From Sediminibacterium sp. KACHI17 (GTDB taxonomy: Bacteria > Bacteroidota > Bacteroidia > Chitinophagales > Chitinophagaceae), in the NCBI RefSeq assembly GCF_040362915.1, contig NZ_AP029612.1:1302001-1366000 (forward strand): a DNA stretch of 64,000 nucleotides, given 5' to 3'. This document shows positions 52,304 through 61,122 of the stretch, piece by piece (positions within the stretch are counted from its first letter, which is position 1; each line of letters opens with the position of its first letter). Under the pieces are notes generated by a model. The model did not search any database. It saw only the letters and a program-made list of their open reading frames with translations, and had not been told where the DNA came from. The position numbers and the translations under genes were made by a program.

Positions 52304-53788
52304 TTATTTCTCCCACCATACTTTACTATCACTATTATCACCACCCATTGACGCTACTGCTTTTGCGAGATTATCAGCATTCAATGATTGTAAATAGGTT
52401 GGATAAGGTACGCGGCTGGGAAATTTATTTTCAGCTGGTATACCTGTTCCTCTTGGCAGCACAGGGTATCCGGTTCTTCTTTTTTCAAACCATGATTGAT
52501 AGTCTACAAAAAAATAAGCGTAATACTTTTGCAGCATGATCTGCTCTAACTGTTTATCGGTTGTTGCAGCATCATTGTATACAACACCTGATTGATTCAA
52601 AAAACCTGCAGGCATGGTAACACCCCATTGCACCATTGAAGCGGTGATGCCTGATTCATAATGTTGTCTGGCAGTTCGTCCTGTATTAAATCCTTTCAAT
52701 GCCAGTTCTGCTCTGATGAATTCCAGTTCAGACAAGGTCATCATGATACCCATCTGCGGAAATGTTCTCAATACGTCATTATAACTTGAGTTACGACCCA
52801 CCTGATATTCTGTACTGGCCGGATAACCACTCTCAATACCCACATAAGAAGGTGTGCCGTTCACAGTAATGGTGGTACTCCACAATACTCTTCTCGGATC
52901 ATTATCCGTATTCATTTTATCAAGAAAAAATTTTGTGAAATAAGTACCATCCCTCCATTCCAATTGTCGGGCATTATAATAAGGATTGAAATAAGGAAAA
53001 GAACCTGTGAATCTTAAAATAGCTTCATCTGCATTGGTCACGAACAGAGGATACTTCACGGGATCTGCTAACATAGCGGTGATCTGATTGTTTACATTCA
53101 TCTCATCATTGCGTTTCGAGATGCGCAACAATAAACGCAGTTTTAAGGAATTGCAAAAACGCTTCCACTTCACCATTCCTTGATTCACTGTTCCCGTTAA
53201 TGCATTGGCATTGTATACGATATCACCCCCATAGGTCAATGCCTTACTGGTATTGATCAATCCATTCGCAGTTTCAAGATCCGACAGTATTTTGGTATAG
53301 ATATCTTTTTGTTTATCAAATGCAGGTTGAAATTTTCCTTCTGTTGCTTTGGAAGCTTCTGAAAAAGGCACATCGCCATATAAGTCTGTAAGGATAGAAT
53401 ATGCCCACGCTTTATAGATCAACGCAATGGCTTTATAGTTTGGTTCATTCAATTTATCAGCTATCGCATAGATATCTTCCACATCGATCAAATAATTATA
53501 AAAATTGGTCCAGATACCGGATCCGGGATTGACTACATACCTGTGTAATCCAACACCACCCGGACTAGAACGCGGTGCATCCACCTGCATCAATTCATGG
53601 GTGAAATTTCTGGCAGCAGTGATGGAGCTTGTTACAAAACGATATTGTAACTGACCCAACATCACACCCGGATTCACTTCTTTCGGACGATTGGGATCTG
53701 TATTCAGTGATTCAAAATCTTTAGCACAGCTATTCAGTAATAACATTATAATGAATAGAGTGATATATTGCTTCAATGACTTTATCAT
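52304..53788 (-). CDS. SusD/RagB-family outer-membrane lipoprotein
   Basis: A 494-residue surface lipoprotein; lipid attachment at Cys21 (FIIMLLLNSC). The SusD-like_2 fold (PF12771 type) with FESLNTDPNRPKEVNPGVML, YKAIALIYKAWAYSILTDLYGDVPFSEA and GLHRYVV. It covers the SusC channel and captures the substrate. The partner SusC is directly upstream (18-base gap). Confidence 0.93.
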   Translation of the reverse strand: MIKSLKQYITLFIIMLLLNSCAKDFESLNTDPNRPKEVNPGVMLGQLQYRFVTSSITAARNFTHELMQVDAPRSSPGGVGLHRYVVNPGSGIWTNFYNYLIDVEDIYAIADKLNEPNYKAIALIYKAWAYSILTDLYGDVPFSEASKATEGKFQPAFDKQKDIYTKILSDLETANGLINTSKALTYGGDIVYNANALTGTVNQGMVKWKRFCNSLKLRLLLRISKRNDEMNVNNQITAMLADPVKYPLFVTNADEAILRFTGSFPYFNPYYNARQLEWRDGTYFTKFFLDKMNTDNDPRRVLWSTTITVNGTPSYVGIESGYPASTEYQVGRNSSYNDVLRTFPQMGIMMTLSELEFIRAELALKGFNTGRTARQHYESGITASMVQWGVTMPAGFLNQSGVVYNDAATTDKQLEQIMLQKYYAYFFVDYQSWFEKRRTGYPVLPRGTGIPAENKFPSRVPYPTYLQSLNADNLAKAVASMGGDNSDSKVWWEK

Positions 53789-53806
53789 GGTAAATGATTT
53801 TAGGAA

Positions 53807-56800
53807 TTAAAATTTGAAAGTGAGGTTTACTCCCATGTTTCTGGTAGACGGGAACTGTGTTAATTCAACACCGGGTGTTAGTGTACCACTGTTCAGGTTA
53901 CCTCCTTCCGGATCAAAGCCCGGGAAGCTGGTAATATTGAAGAGATCACGCCCATACACAGCAACACTGGTTTGGCGAATACCAATTTTTGACAATAATG
54001 TTTTGGGGAGATTGAATTCAACTCTAGCCTCTCTTAATTTGAGAAACGATGCATCAAAAATGTTCATCTCTGCATTACTGATTCCATAAATATTGTCATA
54101 ATAAGAACTTGCCGGAACTGAACGTGTATTCGGTTCATATTTCCCGGTACCGGCATTGAATACGACGCCCTCACCGACGATACCATTTTCTCTACCCGGC
54201 AATGTCACTTTGGTTTTACCCAGGGTATTGTTCTTGTGATTCGTTTGAGAATAGATATCACCGCCCTTTTGTCCATCCAATAAAATATTGATACGGAAAT
54301 TGCCAATATTGAATTCATTCATCAAACCTGCTTTCCAATCCGCGAAAGCATTTCCCCATTTTTTAGCAACAGGATCCAAAGGAGCAGGTAATCCATTGGA
54401 AGAGTAAATGATCTGCCCTTCCGGTGTACGCTGAAAACCTCTGCCATAGAGATCTCCCATACGTCCACCTACTCTTGCTTCAATACTTACATTGCTACCA
54501 TGACTATAAATGATCTGATTGGTAATACCATCTGCCAATTCACGTACATAACTTCTGTTACGACTCCAGGTAAGCGTGGTGGTCCAGGTAAATTTTCTGT
54601 TCACGATCGGCTTACCTGTTACCATCAATTCCACGCCCTTACTATTGATCAAACCTGCATTCACCAGCGCACTTGAATAACCGGAAACAGGATCTAATGG
54701 GATAGCCAGAATCTGATTGCGGCTTTTGTTATCATAGAGTGCTACATCAATACCCAATCTTCCTTTGAAGAAACGGATATCTAATCCTGCTTCATAACTA
54801 GAAGTGATCTCAGGCTTTAGATTCGGATTGAATAGTGTAGATGGATTCGTAAAACTGTTTCCATAAATACGATCATAATACTTATCGGTTTGATAAGGAC
54901 GAGTATCATTACCCACTTGCGCCCATGATGCCCTGAATTTTGCAAAAGAGATCTGAGAAGGCAAAGTGAATAGATCACTCAGTAAAAAACTAGTACTTAC
55001 AGATGGATAGAAGAAAGAATTATTTTTAAATGGCAATGTGCTTGACCAGTCATTTCTTCCAGTAACATCTAAAAATATCTTCTCACGATAAGCGAACTGT
55101 GCAGAACCATATACACTGTTGATCGCTTTCTTAGTTTTGATCGCATCGATCACCGCAGGATCCAAACTATTAGAGATTTGATAAATACCGGGCTGTGAAA
55201 GCTGATCAGCATAAGCACCCGTAAAATCAGATGTTTGACGCATCGCATTGGCACCCCCGGATACAGTATAATTGATATCATCATTCAACTTATCCTTGTA
55301 AGTCAATAATACATCAGAGTTGATCTCATAATTGAATACATTTTGCTCACGATACATACCACGTGGGTATTTGGTCATACTAAAAGGCCTTTGCTGTGAA
55401 CGGAACTCATAAGACAGATCTGTTCCCGTACGCAACATCAGCTCCAGTTTCTTATTGATAGTATAGGTTGCTGAGATATTTCCGATCACTCCATGTTTAT
55501 TCATCTTATTCAACATCTCATACAGATCCAGATAAGGATTATCCGGACCCGGATTGAATGGATTTCTTTGCTGCACACCTACCAATCCCGGCTGCCAATA
55601 AGGTTTGAACCATTCTGGCCTGATATTGGGTGCAGTACCAATGATCAGGAAATACATGATGGTTTGGTTGTTATAACCTGCTGTAGGAAGATTATCGCTT
55701 TGCTTGTTGGTATAATTCACCTTACCGGTGATCTTCAATTTATCAGAAACTTTTTGAGATACTGATAAAGCAGCATTATAACGTTCAAATCCGGTATTGG
55801 GAAGGATCCAATCATTTTTCAAATGTGTCAGTGATAACCTGGCAGAACCTTTATCATTACCACCCTCAATAGAAATACTATTTGAGATCGTTACACCTGT
55901 TTTGAAAAATCCGGAGATATAATCTTTATGCGCCACCCATGGTGTTCTCTCTGTTGGTCTACCATCAGGAGCATTGGGATTAAACTGATAATAGAGTTGA
56001 CCGTTGAATCTTGGGCCCCATGCACGTCCGGCTGCAACACCTGTACTGGTGTTCGGACCGTCAGGACTATCGAGATAAGAATAGTAAGCATTGGTTCTTC
56101 CCTCGCCGTATTCAAATTGATAATCCGGCCAACGGTTCACTTGATCGATGCTGACATTTGAATTGAAAGTCACACCGATGCCTTTGTCTGTTCTTTGTCC
56201 GGATTTAGTCGTGATGATGATAGCTCCACCTGCAGCACGACTACCATACAATGCAGTAGCACCCGGACCTTTCAACACGGTGATTTTATCAATGTCATCT
56301 GGATTGATATCAGATAATCCTGATCCAAAGTCAACCGGACCATCTGCAGAAAGATGCGAAGTAAAGCCGGTTCCAGTAATTCTGCTATTCACCGGTACAC
56401 CATCAATAATGATCAATGCCTGGTTATTATCTAAATTCAAAGAGTTCTCACCTCGTAAGGTAACGCGTGAAGAACCCATCGGACCGGCGCCTGTACCTTG
56501 AATATTCAATCCTGCAACTTTACCCGATAAAGTATTCACCCAGTTATTGGTCTTGGCATCTTTCACTGCACTCTCGCGCACTGTTTGGGCAGCATAACCC
56601 AAAGATTTTTCTTCCCGTCTGATACCCAATGCTGTTACAACTACCTCCTGTAATAACTCCTTTTTTTCTGATAACAGAATATTGAGTGAACTCGCTCCAT
56701 TCAGTTTGATTTCCTTATCCTGAAATCCGGTATAACTGATCAGCAATACCGCATTGGAAGAAGAAGCACCTTGTAAATTCAAAGAGAAAGAACCATCATT

Positions 56801-56977
56801 GATGGTAGCTGTTTTCAGTGGCGATCCTTTTAATTGAATGGTAGCGCCTACCAGTGGATTGGATGTACTGTCTTTCACAACACCTTTGATGAGCTGTGCT
56901 TGCACAGACAAAGAAACAACGATGCAACACAGTACTGCCCATAGTTTGGGGGAAATAAAATTCGATACAGATTTCAT
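53807..56977 (-). CDS. SusC/RagA-family TonB-dependent outer-membrane receptor
   Basis: A 1056-residue receptor. Signal peptide to about 27, carboxypeptidase-like domain (29-110: IKGVVKDSTSNPLVGATI), TonB box region and plug (LLQEVVVTALGIRREEKSLG; MGSSRVTLRGENSL; IIIDGVPVNSRI; NPDDIDKITVLKGPGATALY), and a 22-strand barrel ending MGVNLTFKF. No STN domain, so no anti-sigma-linked signalling is seen. It imports an unknown substrate with SusD using ExbB/D-TonB energy. First gene of the operon. Confidence 0.95.
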   Translation of the reverse strand: MKSVSNFISPKLWAVLCCIVVSLSVQAQLIKGVVKDSTSNPLVGATIQLKGSPLKTATINDGSFSLNLQGASSSNAVLLISYTGFQDKEIKLNGASSLNILLSEKKELLQEVVVTALGIRREEKSLGYAAQTVRESAVKDAKTNNWVNTLSGKVAGLNIQGTGAGPMGSSRVTLRGENSLNLDNNQALIIIDGVPVNSRITGTGFTSHLSADGPVDFGSGLSDINPDDIDKITVLKGPGATALYGSRAAGGAIIITTKSGQRTDKGIGVTFNSNVSIDQVNRWPDYQFEYGEGRTNAYYSYLDSPDGPNTSTGVAAGRAWGPRFNGQLYYQFNPNAPDGRPTERTPWVAHKDYISGFFKTGVTISNSISIEGGNDKGSARLSLTHLKNDWILPNTGFERYNAALSVSQKVSDKLKITGKVNYTNKQSDNLPTAGYNNQTIMYFLIIGTAPNIRPEWFKPYWQPGLVGVQQRNPFNPGPDNPYLDLYEMLNKMNKHGVIGNISATYTINKKLELMLRTGTDLSYEFRSQQRPFSMTKYPRGMYREQNVFNYEINSDVLLTYKDKLNDDINYTVSGGANAMRQTSDFTGAYADQLSQPGIYQISNSLDPAVIDAIKTKKAINSVYGSAQFAYREKIFLDVTGRNDWSSTLPFKNNSFFYPSVSTSFLLSDLFTLPSQISFAKFRASWAQVGNDTRPYQTDKYYDRIYGNSFTNPSTLFNPNLKPEITSSYEAGLDIRFFKGRLGIDVALYDNKSRNQILAIPLDPVSGYSSALVNAGLINSKGVELMVTGKPIVNRKFTWTTTLTWSRNRSYVRELADGITNQIIYSHGSNVSIEARVGGRMGDLYGRGFQRTPEGQIIYSSNGLPAPLDPVAKKWGNAFADWKAGLMNEFNIGNFRINILLDGQKGGDIYSQTNHKNNTLGKTKVTLPGRENGIVGEGVVFNAGTGKYEPNTRSVPASSYYDNIYGISNAEMNIFDASFLKLREARVEFNLPKTLLSKIGIRQTSVAVYGRDLFNITSFPGFDPEGGNLNSGTLTPGVELTQFPSTRNMGVNLTFKF

Positions 56978-57141
56978 AAGCAGTTTTTAAGACTGCAAAT
57001 GTTTCATTTAATCAATCAGGAAATAGGGGTGCGAAGGAAACTTAACCATTAGATGAAGATTGCTTCACAGGAAGATAAGATTGTGTTGATGATTTGTTAA
57101 TGTATGAATTTTTTCTTCAAGCAAATCCCTGTACTATTCAT

Positions 57142-57564
57142 CTACATGTCTACACGCGGCCATTTCCATGCGTAACAAATAATAAGACCTAATAAAATGA
57201 CTTCCACAACAGCACCAACTATCATATGTATCCATGCCTCTCCTGCCAGATTATACAGCGTATAGGGAATATATATTGCCGCAACGACCATATTCAACCC
57301 ACGATTGATCTTAGCCGGTAAAACAACTGAAAGAAAAATCATTAGTGCAGAAATCGTCAATGATACGAGTGCTATCGAAAGAAATGCGGGTGTGATATCA
57401 AATACATATACCCTTCCATTTTGAATATCTGTCAGCTTACCCGGCATGTATAAATGAAAATAATCGACATAGATATAGAGGAACATCAAACTCGTCCATA
57501 AGGATGCCAGTTTCAGCTGTGTGCTTACTTTTATTTCCTTTAATTCACTTTGTTGTGTATGCAT
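57142..57564 (-). CDS. DUF6326 family membrane protein
   Basis: A 140-residue protein with four membrane helices (LASLWTSLMFLYIYVDYFHL, AFLSIALVSLTISALMIFLS, LNMVVAAIYIPYTLYNLAGE, MIVGAVVEVILLGLIICYAW). The length and pattern fit DUF6326. Function unknown. It follows the barrel protein with only 10 bases between, so it is co-transcribed with it, in the Crp/Fnr-linked cluster. Confidence 0.75.
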   Translation of the reverse strand: MHTQQSELKEIKVSTQLKLASLWTSLMFLYIYVDYFHLYMPGKLTDIQNGRVYVFDITPAFLSIALVSLTISALMIFLSVVLPAKINRGLNMVVAAIYIPYTLYNLAGEAWIHMIVGAVVEVILLGLIICYAWKWPRVDM

Positions 57565-57574
57565 AACATTGCTA

Positions 57575-58204
57575 TTAAAAATTAAAGCCTACATGTAATC
57601 CAGGTTCTCCAAACACAAACTTGGACCATTTATCATCCAACTGTTTGAATCCATTGGGCAATGTAGTATGATAAGCACGGTGGGTGATGGCGAGAGATGG
57701 CTGAATAAAAAAACGATCCTTAAATAATTTCACATGATACCCTACCCGATAGGTGTTGAAGATCTGAAAACCATTATCGATCTTTTTATCTTGACGATCT
57801 TTAAAAGTTTGCCAGGTGGGCATCACATTCAATTCTGCATACCAATTGTGGGTAAAGAATCGCTGGTAAGATAGAGATACTCCATACTCACGAACATAGC
57901 CCGGGAACTCTTCTTCCTTCTTTCCATATGCTTTGTTCAAAAATGGATGGATACCATTGGGCCAGGCATATTTCCAGGTTTTGGGTTCAATGGTAATGAC
58001 ATCTTTACCGGTGATGCGATAACCAAAATTGAGTTGAACAAACTCCGGACTATTGGTCGTAGCCAGATTACCAAACAGCACAAACATAGAACTTCCCACA
58101 AACCATTTCTTATGCATAGTATCTGTTGCAGCATACTGTGCTTTGAGTTGGAGGGCGCTTACCATCATGAAGAGAATACCCATAATTAAAACTTTCTTTT
58201 TCAT
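57575..58204 (-). CDS. Outer-membrane barrel-like secreted protein (paralogue A)
   Basis: A 209-residue protein with signal peptide MKKKVLIMGILFMMVSALQLKA and an alternating beta pattern (VGSSMFVLFGNLAT, QLNFGYRITGKDVITIEPK, YAWPNGIHPF, HVGFNF at the C-terminus). The aromatic C-terminal residue is typical of outer-membrane barrels. Family unrecognised. Shares layout and motifs with the next gene (tandem duplicates). Start ATG 58204; 19 extra upstream residues do not look like a signal peptide. Confidence 0.75.
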   Translation of the reverse strand: MKKKVLIMGILFMMVSALQLKAQYAATDTMHKKWFVGSSMFVLFGNLATTNSPEFVQLNFGYRITGKDVITIEPKTWKYAWPNGIHPFLNKAYGKKEEEFPGYVREYGVSLSYQRFFTHNWYAELNVMPTWQTFKDRQDKKIDNGFQIFNTYRVGYHVKLFKDRFFIQPSLAITHRAYHTTLPNGFKQLDDKWSKFVFGEPGLHVGFNF

Positions 58205-58233
58205 TTCCTTGCTTTTTATGTTGAAGAATACTG

Positions 58234-58278
58234 CAAAAGTCGATGGACGATCCACAACCACTCATTCACTTAAGTTAA
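58234..58278 (-). promoter_or_regulatory. Candidate activator-dependent promoter of barrel gene A
   Basis: Motif CCACTCaTTCACTTAAGTTAA (58258-58278) lies 54 bases upstream of the start codon. Its palindromic core is ACTTAAGT. The degenerate -7 box GACTTTTG (complement of 58234-58241) is 34 bp from the core's centre. The copy upstream of the other barrel gene has the same spacing. Confidence 0.6.
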
Positions 58279-58311
58279 GAAATGTGTGTCGCGACTTTTT
58301 TTGACAAGTTT

Positions 58312-58923
58312 TTAGAAATTGAATCCGAAATGAAGTCCGGGTTGGATGAAATAGTTATTCCACTTGCTTTCCACAGCTTTGAAAGATGCGGGAACATTGG
58401 TTCGGATGGGCCAATAACTACATCCCAATGCCGGTTCGAAGAAGAAACGGTTTTTGAAAAATTGGAATTGGTAGCCTAAATGAAAATTCAGGTATAAAGT
58501 ATATCCATTACCAATCTTCTTTTTGTTCTCATCCATGTATTTTTCAAAAGCATTCAATGCATACACAGAAGTATATACACCCTTCCACCAGAAACGTTGG
58601 TAACCTACCGTGGGTGCGAGTATGCGTGCATGACCGGGATAACCTTCTCCCGGCTTATCAAAGTTGGGACCGAATGGAATACCGATGGGCCAGGCATAAA
58701 TGGATCTTTTGAATTCAAAGGAAACCACATCTTTTGGTGTGATTCGATAACCGACATTCAATTGTATGTACTCGGGGTTGTTGACTTTGGAGAAATTACC
58801 CAACATCAGTAATGAGCTACCGATATACCATCTTTTAAACGTGCTGTCTTTGGGTGTGTCTTGTGCTTGTAAACTACTTACCCAACCGATCGCCAATGCC
58901 AACCATAGAACTTTCTTTTGCAT
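58312..58923 (-). CDS. Outer-membrane barrel-like secreted protein (paralogue B)
   Basis: A 203-residue protein with signal peptide MQKKVLWLALAIGWVSSLQA. Motifs parallel to paralogue A: RWYIGSSLLMLGNFS / YIQLNVGYRITPKDVVSFEF / IYAWPIGIPFGPNF / FIQPGLHFGFNF at the C-terminus. Probably a small outer-membrane barrel; function unknown. It follows the Crp/Fnr gene on the same strand. Confidence 0.75.
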   Translation of the reverse strand: MQKKVLWLALAIGWVSSLQAQDTPKDSTFKRWYIGSSLLMLGNFSKVNNPEYIQLNVGYRITPKDVVSFEFKRSIYAWPIGIPFGPNFDKPGEGYPGHARILAPTVGYQRFWWKGVYTSVYALNAFEKYMDENKKKIGNGYTLYLNFHLGYQFQFFKNRFFFEPALGCSYWPIRTNVPASFKAVESKWNNYFIQPGLHFGFNF

Positions 58924-58952
58924 ATCTTTTTAATTGCTGTTAAATGATATGA

Positions 58953-58997
58953 CAAAGAAAGAGAGGTGGAAAGATTCCACTCGTTCACTTAAGTTAA
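58953..58997 (-). promoter_or_regulatory. Candidate activator-dependent promoter of barrel gene B
   Basis: CCACTCgTTCACTTAAGTTAA (58977-58997), one mismatch to the copy at 58258-58278, also 54 bases upstream of the start codon. The -7-like box TTTCTTTG (complement of 58953-58960) is 34 bp from the core centre, as in the other copy. Confidence 0.6.
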
Positions 58998-59013
58998 ATA
59001 ATGAACGCGTCTT

Positions 59014-59589
59014 TTATTTTTTCTCTGAAATTCTGGCCCTTAGTCGGCTTAAGGATTGTGGCTGTATACCCAAGTAACTCGCTAACTGGTGTTGAGGAAC
59101 ACGCTGAATGAGGTCGGGTCTTTTATCCAATAAATTCAAATAGCGTTGTTCAGGAGAAGAGGTTTTGAACTCATCAAAATCCATTCGTTCTTTGGCCAAG
59201 AGTTCTTCGGATAACTTCTTACACAGGGACTCAAACTTAGGAAATTTAGCATTAACCTCCGCTTCCATATCTGAGTTGGAAATGAGCAGTATGCAGTCTT
59301 CTGTACAACTCACATAATATTCAGAAGGTGTTTGGCTGATGACGCAAGGAGGAGTCAAAGCTTCCATTTCAGTGTAGAAAGCGGTGGTTTTTTCTTCCGC
59401 ATCTATTTCATAGTAAGTACGAATACAACCTTTGAGTACAAAATAGCTTTCTTTTGATTTTTGCCCTTCTTTCAGTAAGATCGTTCCTTTCTTTACGGAA
59501 TGAAAAATATCTAAAGAAACGATAGCGTTCTTTTCTTCTTCTGTTAGAGTGACATATTTGGAGAGGAAATTGAAGAGTAGGGTTTGCAT
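59014..59589 (-). CDS. Crp/Fnr-family transcriptional regulator
   Basis: A 191-residue protein with an N-terminal cyclic-nucleotide-binding-type beta-barrel (VKKGTILLKEGQKSKESYFV, LKGCIRTYYEIDAEEKTTAF) and a C-terminal HTH (about 155-188: VPQHQLASYLGIQPQSLSRL), typical of Bacteroidota Crp/Fnr proteins that lack the cysteines of Fnr. It probably acts through sites in the two barrel-gene promoters directly downstream (inference). The gene itself starts at 59589. Confidence 0.92.
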   Translation of the reverse strand: MQTLLFNFLSKYVTLTEEEKNAIVSLDIFHSVKKGTILLKEGQKSKESYFVLKGCIRTYYEIDAEEKTTAFYTEMEALTPPCVISQTPSEYYVSCTEDCILLISNSDMEAEVNAKFPKFESLCKKLSEELLAKERMDFDEFKTSSPEQRYLNLLDKRPDLIQRVPQHQLASYLGIQPQSLSRLRARISEKK

Positions 59590-59890
59590 GGGGTGTTTAA
59601 CTAATTTCTCTCACTATGGTAAGAGTGTTGAAAATGATGATGTTTTGCAAAACTACTTCTTTTAGGTCTTTGAAGAGTCTTCGAGGTACGAGGGGCTCTT
59701 CGTTTCACACAACCAAGATATTACTATTACTTTTAGCCCCCTTTTCTGTCAGAGGTATTGGCCATTCCCACAAGAGATTTACCCGCTTCTGTGTAACCTA
59801 CGCAACGTGCCCTACTGCGTCGGGAGACGATGCGTGAAACCTCTTTTTATTCGAACACGCTGCGAAGAAGAAAAAAACACTAATATTATG
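59590..59890. other. 301-base intergenic segment with different composition
   Basis: No convincing gene; open frames here have no recognisable family. Richer in GC than the flanking AT-rich genes and full of small palindromes (GAAGAG...CTCTTC type 59672-59701, ACGCA...TGCGT about 59799-59820). Looks like an RNA structure, a junction, or a degenerate repeat. Confidence 0.5.
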
Positions 59891-60985
59891 TTATATGCTG
59901 TTTTGCTTTTTCTTTTTCCCTCCCGTTAAAAAATGTTTATGATTACCCCAAATCTCATCAATATTGAGATTCGGTAGTGATTTATATAAGAAATCCAATG
60001 CAAGACTGCTATACCTTTTGAACACAACCGATCCAATCTTAAACTCTTTATAGTAATCATTTACCGATTGAACATTCAACTCTCTTATTATGGCTATTGT
60101 TTTCGAAGTAGTCAACCCTATTTTTTCCGATAATTTATCTAGGTTTAATGAATAAAAATCCAGATCATTTATTTTTTTTATAGCGATAGCAGTTGCGCCA
60201 GGTGTCCCTTCTGGAACTATATATACAGGATTACCTTCTTTTTTTGTCAAACGTAAAGAAATTATAAACCCCTTTCCTTCTGGACTAATGTTAAGTTTTT
60301 TGATTGCTGGAAATATTTCTTCCCAATTTTTTCCTGCTTTTATTTTTTTTGAAATTTCATCTAACTCCTTTTCACTTGGCTGAGTATGAGTACCATTAAG
60401 CGAAGATTCTATTATAGCAAATGGAAGTAACTTTGATTTTGCATCTAAAGTTTTTCGATTTCCATTTCTTACCATTTGTTTTATATCATCAAATTCTACA
60501 TCTATTAAACTTGAAAATTCCATTGGCAGATTAGAGGTAACTGGTAAAACTCGTTCCGGTAGATGATCTGTTATTTTTTGATTGAATACTTTCTCAAGTA
60601 TTCTGTTATAAAGTGTTATTGCCGATTGGGTATATATGTACAATTGCTGCTCGGACATTTCTAAGATATGGTGTTGAGCTGCATCTCGTAAGCTGTTGAT
60701 TATTTGAATAGTTAAAGCATCATTTTCAGATAGGCATTTTAAATTATCATCACTGACACATTTTCGAACACATTGATTGAACCCAATTGTTAGCTTCTCA
60801 TTTTTTTCTCTGATATTACCATTTTTGTGAAGAATAATAGATTTCAATAGTAGTTCGAAGCTCCTATCAAGAAAAATTAAGACTGCTTCATGTCTACCTA
60901 TGTTTAAATGACGATTGAAATGTTCAACTGCAAGTAGTATTGAATCTATTGATTTTGTAAGAAGGGTTTTGGCTTCTTTTTTCAT
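59891..60985 (-). CDS. DUF3644 domain-containing protein
   Basis: A 364-residue soluble protein. The N-terminal 150 residues match DUF3644: FNRHLNIGRHEAVLIFLDRS, FELLLKSIILHKNG, LTIGFNQCVRKCVSDDNL, INSLRDAAQHHILEMSEQQL, an Abi/HEPN-like helical pattern. The remainder is a mixed domain (GKGFIISLRLTKKEGNPVYI) ending in a Lys-rich tail. DUF3644 is frequent in mobile and defence islands. It lies in an AT-rich stretch next to a putative AbiC gene. Start ATG 60985. Confidence 0.75.
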   Translation of the reverse strand: MKKEAKTLLTKSIDSILLAVEHFNRHLNIGRHEAVLIFLDRSFELLLKSIILHKNGNIREKNEKLTIGFNQCVRKCVSDDNLKCLSENDALTIQIINSLRDAAQHHILEMSEQQLYIYTQSAITLYNRILEKVFNQKITDHLPERVLPVTSNLPMEFSSLIDVEFDDIKQMVRNGNRKTLDAKSKLLPFAIIESSLNGTHTQPSEKELDEISKKIKAGKNWEEIFPAIKKLNISPEGKGFIISLRLTKKEGNPVYIVPEGTPGATAIAIKKINDLDFYSLNLDKLSEKIGLTTSKTIAIIRELNVQSVNDYYKEFKIGSVVFKRYSSLALDFLYKSLPNLNIDEIWGNHKHFLTGGKKKKQNSI

Positions 60986-61122
60986 AGACAAGCTAATTAA
61001 GGTTGCAAGTAAAGTTTTAAGGGGTTGTATTCAGGCAGATTTGAGCACTACACTTGAATAAAAGAATAGATTCAAGTCTGCACTTCTCCCCGGTTTACTC
61101 TAAGCCATTGTTAACTACAGGG

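Noticed and set aside
59616-59837. 73-codon open frame with Arg/Ser-rich product
   Set aside because: Biased composition over a palindrome-rich segment and no recognisable family; more likely a by-product of a structured sequence.
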